Shown here in pieces: positions 1-11,829 of a stretch of 64,000 nt of DNA. Every line of letters starts with the position of its first letter. The first letter of the stretch is position 1. The stretch is taken from NCBI RefSeq assembly GCF_035594125.1, contig NC_087190.1, positions 9,824,104 through 9,888,103 of the forward strand. The letters run 5' to 3'. This stretch comes from Scylla paramamosain. Its lineage: Eukaryota > Arthropoda > Malacostraca > Decapoda > Portunidae. The notes beneath the pieces were generated by a model, which worked only from the letters and a program-made list of their open reading frames with translations, was not told the DNA's origin and made no database searches. Made by a program: the position numbers and the translations under genes.

Positions 1-31
<31 letters not shown>
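1..31. repeat. (GA)n microsatellite, window edge
   Basis: Perfect GA dinucleotide run truncated by the window start. It is followed by a T-rich stretch (53-71), which is the poly(A) tail of the minus-strand LINE read from the other side. Confidence 0.95.
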
Positions 32-164
32 GCCGTCCTGTCTCAAAATTTACATTTTTTTTTTTTTTTTTATGTAGGAAGGACACTGGCCAAGGGCAAC
101 AAAAATCTAATAAAAAAAAAATGCCCACTGAAGTGCCAGTCCCATAAAAAGGTCAAAGCAGTGG

Positions 165-660
165 TCAAAAACTGATGGATAAGTGTCTTGAAACCTCCCT
201 CTTGAAGGAATTTAAGTCATAGGAAGGTGGAAATACAGAAGCAGGCAGGGAGTTCCAGAGTTTACCAGAGAAAGGGATGAATGATTGAGAATACTGGTTA
301 ACTCTTGCGTTAGAGAGGTGGACAGAATAGGGGTGAGAGAAAGAAGAAAGTCTTGTGCAGCGAGGCCGCGGAAGGAAGGGAGGCATGCAGTTAGCAAGAT
401 CAGAAGAGCAGTTAGCATGAAAATAGCGGTAGAAGACAGCTAGATATGCAACATTGCGGCTGAAGACAGTCAGTTAGAGGAGAGGAGTTGATGAGACGAA
501 AAGCTTTTGATTCCAATCTGTCTAGAAGGCCAGTATGAGTGGAAGCCCCCCAGACATGTGAAGCATACTCCATACATGGACGGATAAGGCCCTTGTACAG
601 AGTTAGCAGCTGGGGGGCTGAGAAAAACTGGCAGAGACGTCTCAGAATACCTAACTTCAT
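165..660 (-). pseudogene. LINE-1 ORF2 C-terminal region, left copy
   Basis: Continues the LINE after the RT palm. It contains the Y-K-G-L-I-R-P-x-x-E-Y-A block (thumb-side region common in Jockey/CR1-type ORF2) around 600-560 and a distal W-N-S-L-P motif near 245-260 typical of the ORF2 C terminus. At least one frameshift lies between the two. Its partner in the other arm is outside the window. Confidence 0.75.
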
Positions 661-701
661 AGAAGCTGTTTTAGCTAGAGATGAGATGTGAAGTTTCCAG
701 T

Positions 702-2179
702 TCAGATTATAAGTATAAAGGACAGACCGAGGATGTTCAGTGTAGAAGAGGGGGACAGTTGAGTGTCATTGAAGAAGAGGGGATAGTTGTCTGGAAGGTT
801 GTGTCGAGTTGATAGATGGGGGAATTGAGTTTTTGAGGCATTGAACAATACCAAGTTTGCTCTGCCCCAATCAGAAATTTTAGAAAGATCAGATGTCAGG
901 CGTTCCGTGGCTTCCATGCGTGATATGTTTACCTCCTGAAGGGTTGGACGTCTATGAAAAGACGTGGAAAAGTGCAGGGTGGTATCATCAGCGTAGGAGT
1001 GGATAGGACAAGAAGTTTGGTTTAGAAGATCATTAATGAATAATAAGAAGAGAGTTGGTGACAGGACAGAACCCTGAGGAACACCACTGTTAATAGATTT
1101 AGGAGAAGAACAGTGACCGTCTACCACAGCAGCAATAGAACGGTTAGAAAGGAAACTTGAGATGAAGTTACAGAGAGAAGGATAGAAACCGTAGGAGGGT
1201 AGTTTGGAAATCAAAGCTTTGTGCCAGACTCTATCAAAAGCTTTTGATATGTCCAAGGCAACAGCAAAAGTTTCACCAAAATCTCTAAAAGAGGATGACC
1301 AAGACTCAGTAAGGAAAGCCAGAACATCACCAGTAGGGCGGCCTTGACGGAACCCATACTGGCGATCAGATAGAAGGTTGTGAAGTGATAGATGTTTAAG
1401 AATCTTCCTGTTGAGGATAGATTCAAAAACTTTAGATAGGAAATTAAAGCAATAGGACGGTAGTTTAAGGGATTAAAACGGTCACCCTTCTTAGGAACAG
1501 GTTGAATGTAGGCAAACTTCCAGCAAGAAGGAAAGGTAGATGTTGACAGACAGAGCTGAAAGAGTTTGACTAGGCAAGGTGCAAGCACGGAGGCACAGTT
1601 TCGGAGAACAATAGGAAGGACCCCATCAGGTCCATAAGCCTTCCCTAGGCCAGCGACGGCATGGAAAACATCATTGCGAAGAATTTTAATAGGTGGCATG
1701 AAGTAGTCAGAGGGTGGAGGAGAGGGAGGAACAAGCCCAGAATCGTCCAAGGTAGCGTTTTTAGCAAAGGTTTGAGCAAAGAGTTCAGCTTTAGAAATAG
1801 ATGTGATAGCAGTGGTGCCATCTGGTTGAAATAGAGGAGGGAAAGAAGAAGAAGCAAAGTTATTGGAGATATTTTTGGCTAGATGCCAGAAATCACGAGG
1901 GAAGTTAGATCTCGAAAGGTTTTGACATTTTCTGTTAATGAAGGAGTTTTTGGCTAGTTGGAGAACAGACTTGGCATGGTTCCGGGCAGAAATATAAAGT
2001 GCATGAGATTCTGGTGATGGAAGGCTTAAGTACCTTTTGTGGGCCACCTCTCTATCATGTATAGCACGAGAACAAACTGTGTTAAACCAAGGTTTAGAAG
2101 GTTTAGGACGAGAAAAAGAGTGAGGAATGTATGCCTCCATGCCAGACACTATCACCTCTGTTATGCGCTCAGCACACAA
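702..2179 (-). pseudogene. LINE-1 reverse transcriptase region, left copy
   Basis: Encodes the RT fingers and palm in two frames: the upstream part (2179 to about 1440) has the K-G-D..N-Y-R-P-I block, and the downstream part (about 1256-702) has D-I-S-K-A-F-D, S-G-V-P-Q-G-S-V-L-S-P and the catalytic S-Y-A-D-D box (YADD at 995-984). A frameshift close to 1440 separates the two. All catalytic blocks are present but not in one frame. The equivalent right-arm stretch runs off the window end at 64000. Confidence 0.85.
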
Positions 2180-2238
2180 AGACGGGTCTCTGACACGGAA
2201 GCAGTAGTCATTCCAAGGAAAATCAGCAAAATACCTCC

Positions 2239-3264
2239 TCAGGTCCCCCCAACTAGCAGAGGCAAAACGCCATGCTTAGGGGGATCCTGAGGAGGGATTG
2301 GAGTGATAGGACAAGATAAAGATATGAGATTGTGATCGGAGGAGCCCAACGGAGAAGAAAGGGTGACAGCATAAGCAGAAGGATTAGAGGTCAGGAAAAG
2401 GTCAAGAATGTTGGGCGTATCTCCAAGACGGTCAGGAATACGAGTAGGGTGTTGCACCAATTGCTCTAGGTCATGGAGGATAGCAAAGTTGTAGGCTAGT
2501 TCACCAGGATGGTCAGTGAAGGGAGAGGAAAGCCAAAGCTAGTGGTGAACATTGAAGTCTCCAAGAATGGAGATCTCTGCAAAAGGGAAGAGGTTCAGAA
2601 TGTGCTCCACTTTGGAAGTTAAGTAGTCAAAGAATTTCTTATAGTCAGAGGAGTTAGGTGAGAGGTATACAGCACAGATAAATTTAGTATGAGAGTGACT
2701 CTGTAGTCGTAGCCAGATGGTGGAAAACTTGCAAGATTCAAGAGCATGGGCACGAGAGCAGGTTAAGTCATTGCGCCCATAAACGCAGCATCCAGCTTTG
2801 GATCGAAAATGAGGATAGAGAAAGTAGGAGAGAACAGAAAAAGGGCTACTGTCAGTTGCCTCAGACACCCGAGTTTCAGTGAGGAAAAGAAGATGAGGTT
2901 TAGAAGAGGAGAGGTGGTGTTCTACAGATTAAAAATTAGATCTTAGACCCCGAATGTTGCAGAAGTTAATGAAGAAAAATTTGAGGGGGGTGTCAAGACA
3001 CTTAGGGTCGTCGACAGAAAGGCAGTCCGACCTGGGGACATTTATGGTCCCCTCCCCGAGATGGGGACTCCGAGGCTGATGTAGGAGTCGCCATAATGAT
3101 TTTAAAATTTTTGAGTGAAGGGTGTGTGTGTTATTAGGTGCTTGTAGTTTTGTGTGGAGGAAGAGAGTTGTCTTTAGAGGGCAGGCTGTGACTGCCCCCT
3201 TGTGTTGTAAGACACAAAGGGAAACGTTCAGTGAGGTCACAGCTGGGTTTATTGAAAAGTTCAC
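2239..3264 (-). pseudogene. LINE-1 endonuclease region, left copy, with an arm-specific stop
   Basis: AP-endonuclease-like domain. Visible motifs are N-I-R-G-L near the start, L-T-E-T-R, I-L-G-D-F-N and S-S-D-H-N, which correspond to catalytic and metal-binding blocks of the exonuclease-endonuclease-phosphatase fold. A TAA at 2931-2929 interrupts the frame; the right arm has CAA at the paired site (62422-62424), so the break is specific to the left arm. A second stop right after the G-D-F-N-V-H-H block is shared by both arms and is therefore older than the duplication or was homogenised. A frameshift follows near 2280. Confidence 0.85.
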
Positions 3265-3378
3265 AGCACCCCCTGAACAGTGCTTTAGACCTCACTGGGA
3301 GTAATTATCGATTCGGCAGGTGTCTACTGCCTCCTCCTCCTATAAAATGCCTTCACTTTTAATTTCAACCAAGGTTCT

Positions 3379-3380
<2 letters not shown>

Positions 3381-3440
<60 letters not shown>
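3381..3440. repeat. (CA)n microsatellite
   Basis: About 30 CA units, followed by unique sequence and a short GTGTGTGT at 3450. The inverted partner is the GT run at about 61913-61972. Confidence 0.95.
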
Positions 3441-3445
<5 letters not shown>

Positions 3446-3555
3446 AAAGTGTGTGTGTTTCCGTATTTTCTCCATGAATCTGTTATTGTTTCCCATTATA
3501 CTTTTCGTTTTCTGTCAATAACTTGAGAAACTCTATATATCATGGTACACTAAAC

Positions 3556-3987
<432 letters not shown>

Positions 3988-4355
3988 CACGCTGCTCTGT
4001 TCACACCTCAGCCGCCAAGTGTGTACCCAGTGTGACTACCTCTGCAGTGTGTGGGTAAGCTGTTGTTGCTGTGAAGTGTGCATCAATTCTTTCACTGCGG
4101 CATGCAAGAATTAATAGCACTTAAATCATTGCATGGAATCTTTTTAATCATCTGAAAGAAAGAATGCAGTAAAATAAAAAATCAGTTTTGCAATTTTTCG
4201 CCAGTGCAATGTTTGGGAGTGGGTGTGGGGCAAGGAAAGATGTCTCAGAGTGGTTAGTAATTAAAGAAAGACATGCCAGATAGTGAAAGGGTTGAGTGCT
4301 CCAGGTACTTCATTATTTTACTTTTGTCCTGTTTGGAATCTATGCCCTTGGAACT

Positions 4356-5240
4356 ATGCCGAACCAGGACGAGGGTTCGCTACTTACATCTAGTGCGTCG
4401 CAGGATAGTGTTTCTTCCGTAACCGCAGGTGTTGCCGTCAAACCACCACCCTTTGATGAGACTTCAGTAACACGCTGGTTTACAATAATTGAATCACAGT
4501 TTGTTCTTGCCAAGATCACTGTTTGAAGTACTAAATTTCACCATATATTATCAAATTTGCCACTTAGAGTAATCAATCAATTGAGTGATGAAGTCATCAA
4601 TTCTTCAGACTATGGTGAATTAAAGCAATCTTTGATACCTCTTTTCACCAGGTCAAAACCTGAACTTTTTGACTCTCTTGTTAATCAAAATAACATAATG
4701 TGTGACAGACCTTCCACGTATTTGAGAGAGTTGCGTAAAATAGCTGCTCAACTAGGGGTGGATGATTCCTTTATAAAGTTAAAATTTTTGAAAGCATTAC
4801 CTAGTAGCATCAGACCTCTCCTAGTGACATATGAGGAGAGCTCTACACTAGAGGAACTGGCTCGTGTAGCTGAGACATTATTGGCCTATGGCTCAAGTAA
4901 TGCGAGTGTAAACAACAGCGCTAATGTTTCCATGGTGGAAGGTGGACAAGGGTCCAGGCCTGCGAGCCGGAACAGAGATAATGGTAATAGAGGCCCAAAT
5001 TTCACTTCAGCTTGTCAGGATAATGTATTTTCTAGAACTTATGTTCCCATTGGAGTGCGCGCTTTTCATGAAGGTCAGCGTCCTCAGGTGTGCAGGTACC
5101 ATCTGTATTATGGTAACAGGGCAAAATCATGTAAACGATGGTGTATACTTTCTTCTACAGCTTCTAATATTTTGCCAGATTCTCGCCCTAATTCTCGTTC
5201 TTCTTCCCCCGCTCGCGTATTCCACCAGGCGGGAAACTAG
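4356..5240 (+). pseudogene. gypsy gag-like region, left copy
   Basis: The likely start is ATG 4356; the first segment ends at a TGA (4524-4526) and the frame resumes from about 4557. The central part resembles a retrotransposon capsid (L-x-R-E-L-R-K-I-A, then L-P-x-x-I-R). Near the C terminus (about 5090-5145) is a C-x-x-H ... C-x-x-x-C cluster that looks like a degenerate zinc knuckle. Nucleocapsid-like binding of element RNA is inferred from family role. An in-frame stop splits the gene in both copies. Confidence 0.75.
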
Positions 5241-5674
5241 TAGGGCAGTCCGTAGAAATATCAGTTGCGACCGTCGGACTGCCACTTAGAGTAAGTGCCA
5301 CAATCGGTTGCAAGAATTACCAATTTTTGATAGATACTGGTTCATCACTTTCGCTGCTTCCTAATGAATCAGAACTTACTCCATTCCTCAGGCCAACTGC
5401 TGTTACTCTTACTAATGCTTCAGGTAAACCCATACGTTGTTATGGTGAAGTCGATGTAGACCTTGGGATACGATGTATTAGGCGTTCTTTCCCTTGGTCT
5501 TTCGTCATTGCTGACGTTATATATCCAACTTTGGGAACCGATTTTCTTGCAGCTAACTCACTAATGGTAGACTGTAAAAACCAGTCGCTAATAGACTCCT
5601 CTACCCAATGTAAGATTCCTCTTGAAGTTTCTTATTTCCTATTTCTTCATATTTGGTTAATTATAATGGGGTAG
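5229..5674 (+). pseudogene. gypsy aspartic protease region, left copy
   Basis: Retropepsin-like domain with the active-site D-T-G-S-S at 5333-5347 and a downstream L-G-T-D-F-L block near 5535-5552. The family releases mature Gag and Pol by cleavage. It overlaps the gag 3' end and meets the RT region at about 5653 in another frame. The active-site triplet is intact. Confidence 0.8.
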
Positions 5675-6243
5675 ACTCAAAAGCTGTTGAACTCCTTTCT
5701 CAGTTTCCGGTTCTTACTTCACCTTTGCAGTTGTCAGCTACTACACCTCCTGTGGAAACTATACACCATCGTATTGATACAGGTGACTCACCTCCTATAC
5801 ATTTCAAAGCAAGACCTTTGACAGGTGAGAAGCTCAAAGCGGCTAAAGATGAATTTCAGTTTTTGCTTAATGCCGGAATCATTCGGCGCTCTAACGCTCC
5901 TTTGGCGTCTCCTCTGCACCTTGTGCCTAAGAAGGAGCCCGGTGCTTGGACACCTTGTAGTGACTATCGCGGACTCAATAACGTAACTGTGAATGATAAA
6001 TATCCCATACCACATTTGCGCTGTCTCACCATGTCACTTAAGGGTAAGACCATATTTTCAAAGATCGATTTACAGCGTGCATACTTACAGATCCCTGTGG
6101 CCAAAGATGATGCACCTAAGACTGCAGTATGCACACCGTTTGGTCTGTTTGAATTTTTGTATATGCCCTTTGGTCTTAAGAACGCAGGTTCCACTTTTCA
6201 GCGCTTCATTGACACCATATTGGTGTCATATCTTAGTAGCTAG
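5653..6243 (+). pseudogene. gypsy reverse transcriptase, N-terminal half; catalytic YxDD lost, left copy
   Basis: Shows the fingers and early palm blocks: S-P-L-H-L-V-P-K-K, D-Y-R-G-L-N, F-S-K-I-D-L (first catalytic Asp region, near 6058) and M-P-F-G-L-K-N-A. After F-I-D-T-I-L (about 6220) the frame ends at TAG 6241-6243 and the next recognisable block, L-V-A-S, is in another frame. The stretch that normally carries Y-x-D-D between them is absent, which indicates a small deletion plus frameshift. The same lesion is in the right-arm copy. Confidence 0.85.
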
Positions 6244-7660
6244 TACAACTCTTGAAGAACACATTGCTGATGTTAAGACTGTTCTTTCTACTTTAGCAAA
6301 ACACAACTTAAGACTATCTATAGATAAATGTGAATTTTTCAAGTCCTCGCTCACCTTCCTTGGCTATGAGGTCAGTGCTCATGGAATTAGACCACCTCAA
6401 ACTTCAACTGCATTGCGCCGTTTTATGGGGATGCTAAATTTCCTTAGACCAATGATCCCTAATTTTGCCGATGTTGCTTATTCATTGACAGAACTCTTAC
6501 GGCATAATCCATCTTCTAAATCTCTCTCATGGACAGATGTTGCAAGGGACTCCTTCAACAATTTGAAGCAAGCCCTAGTCACTTGTCCTACCCTCGCCTA
6601 TCCCTCTCAGAAGGCAACTGATTACCAGCTTGTGACTGACAGCTCGAGCTTCGCAGTTGGCGCAGCTCTATACCAGATTATAGATGACACGCCTACGCCT
6701 CTAGGATTTTATTCCAAAAAGCTCTCTGACACTCAGAAAACCTATTCCACCTATGACAGAGAACTCTTAGCTTCTTATTTGGCTGTCATTTACTTTAAAA
6801 CACTCATTGATGGCCACTCGGTCACCTTGTTCCTTGACCATAAACCTTTAGTTTCTGCCTTTCATTCTAAGTCAGTTGCAAGGTCTGATAGGCAACAACG
6901 GCAACTTTCTTTAATCTCTGAATATGTATCATCAATAGTGTACATCCTTGGGGACAACAATGTTGTTGCCGATTGTTTATCAAGACCATCATGTGCAATT
7001 TCAGTTGATTCTTTCGACTTGTGTGGCATAGCTCGTTCCCAGGAAGGTGACACCGAGCTCGGTTTGTACAAGGAGAGATTATCCAATTATACCTTGCCCT
7101 CTAATCTTGCTCTATGGTGCGACACATCTACCAACGCACCAAGACCGTTTGTTCCTTCTTCTTTTAGGATAAATGTCATTCATTCATTACACGATCTATC
7201 TCATCCTGGTATTAAAGCCACTGCTAAAATAATTAAACAACGTTATTTCTGGCTTTGTATGGACAAAGATATAAAGGAGTTTGTAACGAATTGTCTTAAA
7301 TGTCAACAAGCTAAAACACACAGACACACAATATCACCAGTTTCTCCTATTTCTACTCCTACTGATCGCTTCCAGACTGTTCATATAGATATTGTTGGAC
7401 CATTGCCTCCTGCTACTCTTCCTAACTACCCATACCCTCTCCCATACAGTTACCTTCTCACTTGCATTGACAGAGCGACAAGATGGACGGAAGCTATACC
7501 TGTAATAGACACCACCGCGAGCTCCGTCGCTATTGCATTCGTGGCTGGTTGGATTTCTCGTTTTGGAGTACCGCTGCAGGTAGTGACAGACAGAGGTGCT
7601 CAATTTGAAAGTGAGTTGTTTTCCGAGCTTTCCTCAATTATTGGCTTCCATCACATGTGA
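6220..7660 (+). pseudogene. gypsy RT thumb, RNase H and integrase core, left copy
   Basis: The frame is open from 5993 but becomes meaningful only from about 6220 (H-I-L-V-A-S). RT connection: F-L-G-Y-E-V-S. RNase H (about 6637-6990): V-T-D-S-S, Y-D-R-E-L-L-A and L-F-L-D-H-K supply the acidic residues, ending V-A-D-C-L-S-R. Integrase zinc region: H-P-G-I and C-L-K-C. Integrase core: first Asp in D-I-V-G (7388-7390) and second in T-D-R-G (7589-7591). A TGA at 7658-7660 precedes the catalytic Glu (7697-7699), which lies in the same frame. Left codon 7235-7237 is AAA; the right copy has TAA there. Confidence 0.85.
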
Positions 7661-8389
7661 ACAACTGCTTATCATCCTCAAGCGAACGGTATCATTGAAC
7701 GCCATCACCGCTCTCTAAAATCAGCGATACGTGCTAGACAAGAGAACTGGTTTTATGCTTTGCCCATAGTCTTACTTGGATATCGCTTGACACCTAATAT
7801 GACCAGTTACTCGCCATTCACTGCTGTCACAGGAACTCGTATGTTGTATCCTTCTGCAATTATCACTAAAGACTTGCCAATATCAACAAACAAATATACT
7901 ATACACCGCTTGATTAAAGAAATGCAGGCCATTGATTTTTATGACGTTTCATCAGGTGAATGTCACTCCTCATCTAAACCATATGTTCCTAACGTTCTGT
8001 TTTCATGTTCAAAGGTCTGGGTGCGGATTGACAGAGTTCGCAAAAGTTTAGAAGCTCCTTATTCGGGACCTTATGAAGTATTACAACGTGACCCGAAATA
8101 TTTCATCCTCAGACTACCTCAGGGTGACACGTCTGTATCTATTGACCGTTTGAAGACAGCTTATATACCAATCACCAGACAAGCACCATCTAATGATAGA
8201 GATGACCTGACTACGTCTACCTTAGACTCTAATTCATCTCCTTTGCCTGATATCTCTGCTTCTACACATTCCCCTTCTGCTCATTTCCAGTCTGATCTTC
8301 CTCGCCATACCATGCCTAACTTCCCTCGTACAACTCGTTCAAGGAGGACAGTGTATTTCAGTCAACACCCTCACTATTTATATTACTAG
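7661..8389 (+). pseudogene. gypsy integrase C-terminal part (catalytic Glu, GPY/F module), left copy
   Basis: In frame with the preceding segment after the TGA. It carries H-P-Q-A-N-G-I-I-E-R, where E (7697-7699) is the third residue of the DDE triad, and a G-P-Y-E-V block near 8069-8083 that matches the GPY/F module of Ty3/gypsy integrases. The tail is rich in Ser, Thr and Pro and ends at TAG 8387-8389. Loss of one codon to TGA is the only break between the two integrase halves, and it is present in both arms. Confidence 0.85.
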
Positions 8390-8404
8390 GTGAACTCCGT
8401 TCTT

Positions 8405-9084
8405 GAGGGGGGAGTATTGTAGGAGTACATAGATACACCATTAGAAGTTCGAGGTAGGTTCCAGTAATGCGGTTTACACCTCTTTAGGTACTGCCACGGT
8501 CTCGGTCATTCGGCTGACTGGACGCCTACCTAAAACACCACACACTCACGCCTGCAATGGTTTTCCTTTATTGAGATTTAAGCACCACCTGGAGTTTGGG
8601 TAAGCACTTTGTATTATGATGGTATTGTGATTATGATGTATTGTGATTATGATATATTTATTTAGTATTAACTTTGATGAACATGTAAGTGTATGTGATT
8701 ACAGTTAAAAGTATTTGGGTGATCTTGTAAATTATTGTGAATGTACCTTGTTGGTGATATTTGATAGAAACATGATTTTCTATGGAGTTGAATTAGTATA
8801 ATATTTCCAGACCATGTTTATATTATAACTTGTGATGTGTCTGCTAATTTCGTGTAGGATTTCGTATTCACTTAATTGGTTGTTGGCAGGTCTCTGTTGT
8901 TGTATATTTGCTGTGACTGTGTCAGAGGAATCTAACTGCGCCTGTGAACAGCGCCCGCAAATAAACTCACGGCACCTGTCTGGAAGTTTCTGTACCGGTC
9001 CCCGCTCTACATGTGCTCACTAGAGGTCTGAGGTGCCGTGTCGTGTAGTTTTTCGCAAATAAAATTTTAACAAAGTGTCGGACA
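8405..9084 (+). repeat. Polypurine tract and probable 3' LTR, left copy
   Basis: GAGGGGGGAGTA (8405-8416) is a polypurine primer-like run. TGTAGGAG at 8418 gives the canonical TG start, and a TGT...ACA pair would close the LTR at 9084 (667 bp). AATAAA at 9058-9063 fits a polyadenylation signal near the R end. The boundary at 9084 is a guess because no second LTR is available for comparison. Confidence 0.6.
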
Positions 9085-9096
9085 AGGTTGCTATTT

Positions 9097-9115
9097 TGGC
9101 AGTGGATTTTTGAGA
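9097..9115 (+). other. Primer-binding-site-like sequence after the 3' LTR, left copy
   Basis: TGGCAGTGGATTTTTGAGA begins 12 bp after the proposed LTR end. TGG complementary to a tRNA 3' CCA end is the usual start of a PBS, which normally follows the 5' LTR, not the 3' LTR. If real, an element leader is attached here (LTR - internal - LTR - leader arrangement). No tRNA assignment was attempted. Confidence 0.3.
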
Positions 9116-9228
9116 CCCCGGCCTGATGGTAAATATGTACTTTGGTGTCATATGTGGATAATGAGGGCAATTATGAGTAAATTTAGGATAAACTTAGCTA
9201 AACTTTATAGACACAGGTAGCGAGACTA

Positions 9229-9340
9229 AGGGCCTATTTCACAGTCGCTTCCTGTTGTTGTGATCGTTACCAATGAGTGGTGATGTCCACCGACAACAAA
9301 TCCGATTTCACAGACGTTTTTCGTGGCATATCAGAAGTTC
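9229..9340. other. Possible Harbinger-type terminus next to the foldback element, left copy
   Basis: TAA followed by GGGCCTATTTCACAG at 9226-9243 resembles a PIF/Harbinger target duplication plus terminal inverted repeat in style. I could not find a convincing partner end; the nearest is a weak GAAATAGCCC at about 10200. Low confidence. Confidence 0.2.
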
Positions 9341-9877
9341 TTATCCTCTTGTACTTGTCATATTTCCTAAATTGTATATTAAAATTATTTAACAATACAA
9401 CAACATTTTCTAGGCTATAATAGTAATTTACTATGATCAAATTTAAGAATTTGGAAGGCGTCGTGAACTTAATTCACCAGCTGATGAAAACGTCACTACC
9501 TGTCACCCTTATTTCATCTCATCTGCTACGCCTCCTTGGTTAAAAACTGTAATAATTCTCACATACGCTTAGGGTGTGTAGAATCTGTCACCTAAGAGAA
9601 ATATTAGATAATATTAAAATAGCATTACCATTAGGCTAGGTCTAGATTAATTCAGTTCATTAATTTCATTGCTAATTCTTTCAATACGTAGATCAAGATT
9701 AAAAAAAAAAAAAAGATTTTTACTAAAAAAATTAATAACCAGTCTCAAAATTAGTAGGCTGGAAAAATTATGTGACGTGTTTTGAATGGTAACATTCATA
9801 AAAAGACGCCATACTTGAGGATTTGAGCGTGCGGGGGTGGGAGGGAAGGGGGAAAAGTGACGCGTCTTGGAGTAGTG

Positions 9878-9879
<2 letters not shown>

Positions 9880-9904
<25 letters not shown>
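9880..9904. repeat. (CA)n microsatellite
   Basis: About 12 CA units within the foldback spacer, with a shorter CA run at 9938-9951. Confidence 0.9.
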
Positions 9905-9911
<7 letters not shown>

Positions 9912-10515
9912 TTTATTGACCACAGTTAGCAAGCAAGCACACACACACACCACGGTATTCTTGACGCCCCGGTATCGTGTGCAAGTGTCTGTGCGGGTGT
10001 AGCTTGTGCGCCACACCCTCTGTTATCTTTGCTCAAACTCGTGTGTGAAAGTCTATGGGGCTAATACCTCAACCAGAGCAAGCACGATCATTATTTGCCA
10101 TTATGAATGTATATAACGCATCATCAGTAGTCTTATAATCTAGTTTTTGTCGAATATTTGAAGCCATACATTGTTAGATTGAAATGTTTCGGGTTTTATG
10201 GAAATAGCCCTAGCCTATTAATTTTGAGACTACTTATTTCTCAGTAATTTTTTTTTTTTTTTTTTAATCGTGATCTATTTATTAAAAGGAATAACAATAA
10301 AATTAATGAATTGATTTGATGACAACCTAGTCTAACTGAAGCAAGCCTAGTCCTCTGATGGAAACGGTAATGTTATTTCAATATTATCTAATATTTCTCA
10401 TGGGTGAGATTTAAAGTGATTATTTATTTTTTACCAAACATGATTTTTTTTTTTTTTTTAGTCATGATCTGTCCATTGAAAGGATCAGCAATTAGATTAA
10501 TTAATTTAATTAATC

Positions 10516-10562
10516 TAGGCTAGGTTTAGATTAATTAATTTAATTAATCTAAACCTAGCCTA
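10516..10562. repeat. Perfect 47-nt palindrome, left copy
   Basis: Two 23-nt arms (10516-10538 and 10540-10562) around a single central T. The sequence is AT-rich with TAGGCTAGG at the start and CCTAGCCTA at the end. It would fold into a long hairpin in RNA or single-stranded DNA. It is conserved unchanged in the second copy at 60714-60760. Confidence 0.9.
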
Positions 10563-10905
10563 ATAGAAGCAAGCCTAGCCCTCTGATGGAAATGGTAATG
10601 CTATTTTAATATTATCTAATATTTTTCTTTGGTGATAAACTCCACACACCCTATGCGTATGTGAGAATTATTACAGTTTTTAACCAAGGAGGCGTAGCAG
10701 ATGAGATGAAATAAGGGATGACAGGTAGTGACGTTTTCATCAGCTGGTGAAATGAGTTCACGACGCCATCCAAACTCTTTAATTTGATCATATTACTATT
10801 ACGCCCTACTAAATGTTGTTGTATTGTTAAATAATTTTTAATATACGATTTAGGAAGTAATACTAGGAAAAGAGGATAAGAACTTGTGATATTTGCAAGA
10901 AATAT

Positions 10906-11673
<768 letters not shown>

Positions 11674-11829
11674 AAAAAAAATACTCAGAAGTGGGAAAAT
11701 ACAGAATTTGCAGTTTATATTTAATAGCATAAGAAAACAAAGAATATTCCGTGTTCCATAATTTTTTTTTCCTGCACAATGACTACAAAAAAAAAAAAAA
11801 GCTCCTTCCTTTAGGACAGTGCATCAACT

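Larger units (their letters stand above)
53..3264 (-). mobile_element. LINE-1 of this window: Jockey/CR1-like non-LTR retrotransposon, left copy, decayed
   Basis: Read on the minus strand it contains, in order, an AP-like endonuclease (about 3264-2239), a reverse transcriptase (about 2179-702, catalytic YADD at 995-984), an RT C-terminal region (660-165) and a short 3' UTR ending in poly(A) at 71-53. The 3' UTR (about 160-72) is shared with the solo tail at 3728-3866. Stops and frameshifts break the reading frame, so it cannot encode a working protein. The family (Jockey/CR1 type) is judged from the order of domains and the RT style, not from a database match. The reverse-complement copy lies at 62089-64000. 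Confidence 0.85.
9315..10905. mobile_element. Nested foldback element with about 300-bp inverted arms, left copy
   Basis: About 9315-9640 and about 10588-10905 are inverted copies of each other: for example ATGAAAACGTCACTACCTGTC on one side pairs with its complement near 10720, and AATATTAAAATAGCATTACC near 9615 pairs with GGTAATGCTATTTTAATATT near 10592. The middle holds two direct, diverged copies of a T-run plus GAT-ATCT unit (about 10240-10400 and 10440-10620). No transposase is encoded. It is probably a non-autonomous foldback or MITE-like element sitting inside the flipped block. Confidence 0.75.

Noticed and set aside
5993..6219. First 75 codons of the long frame ending at 7660 as part of the gypsy protein
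   Set aside because: They overlap the real RT frame (5653-6243) in another frame and carry no RT motifs; only the part from about 6220 on matches.
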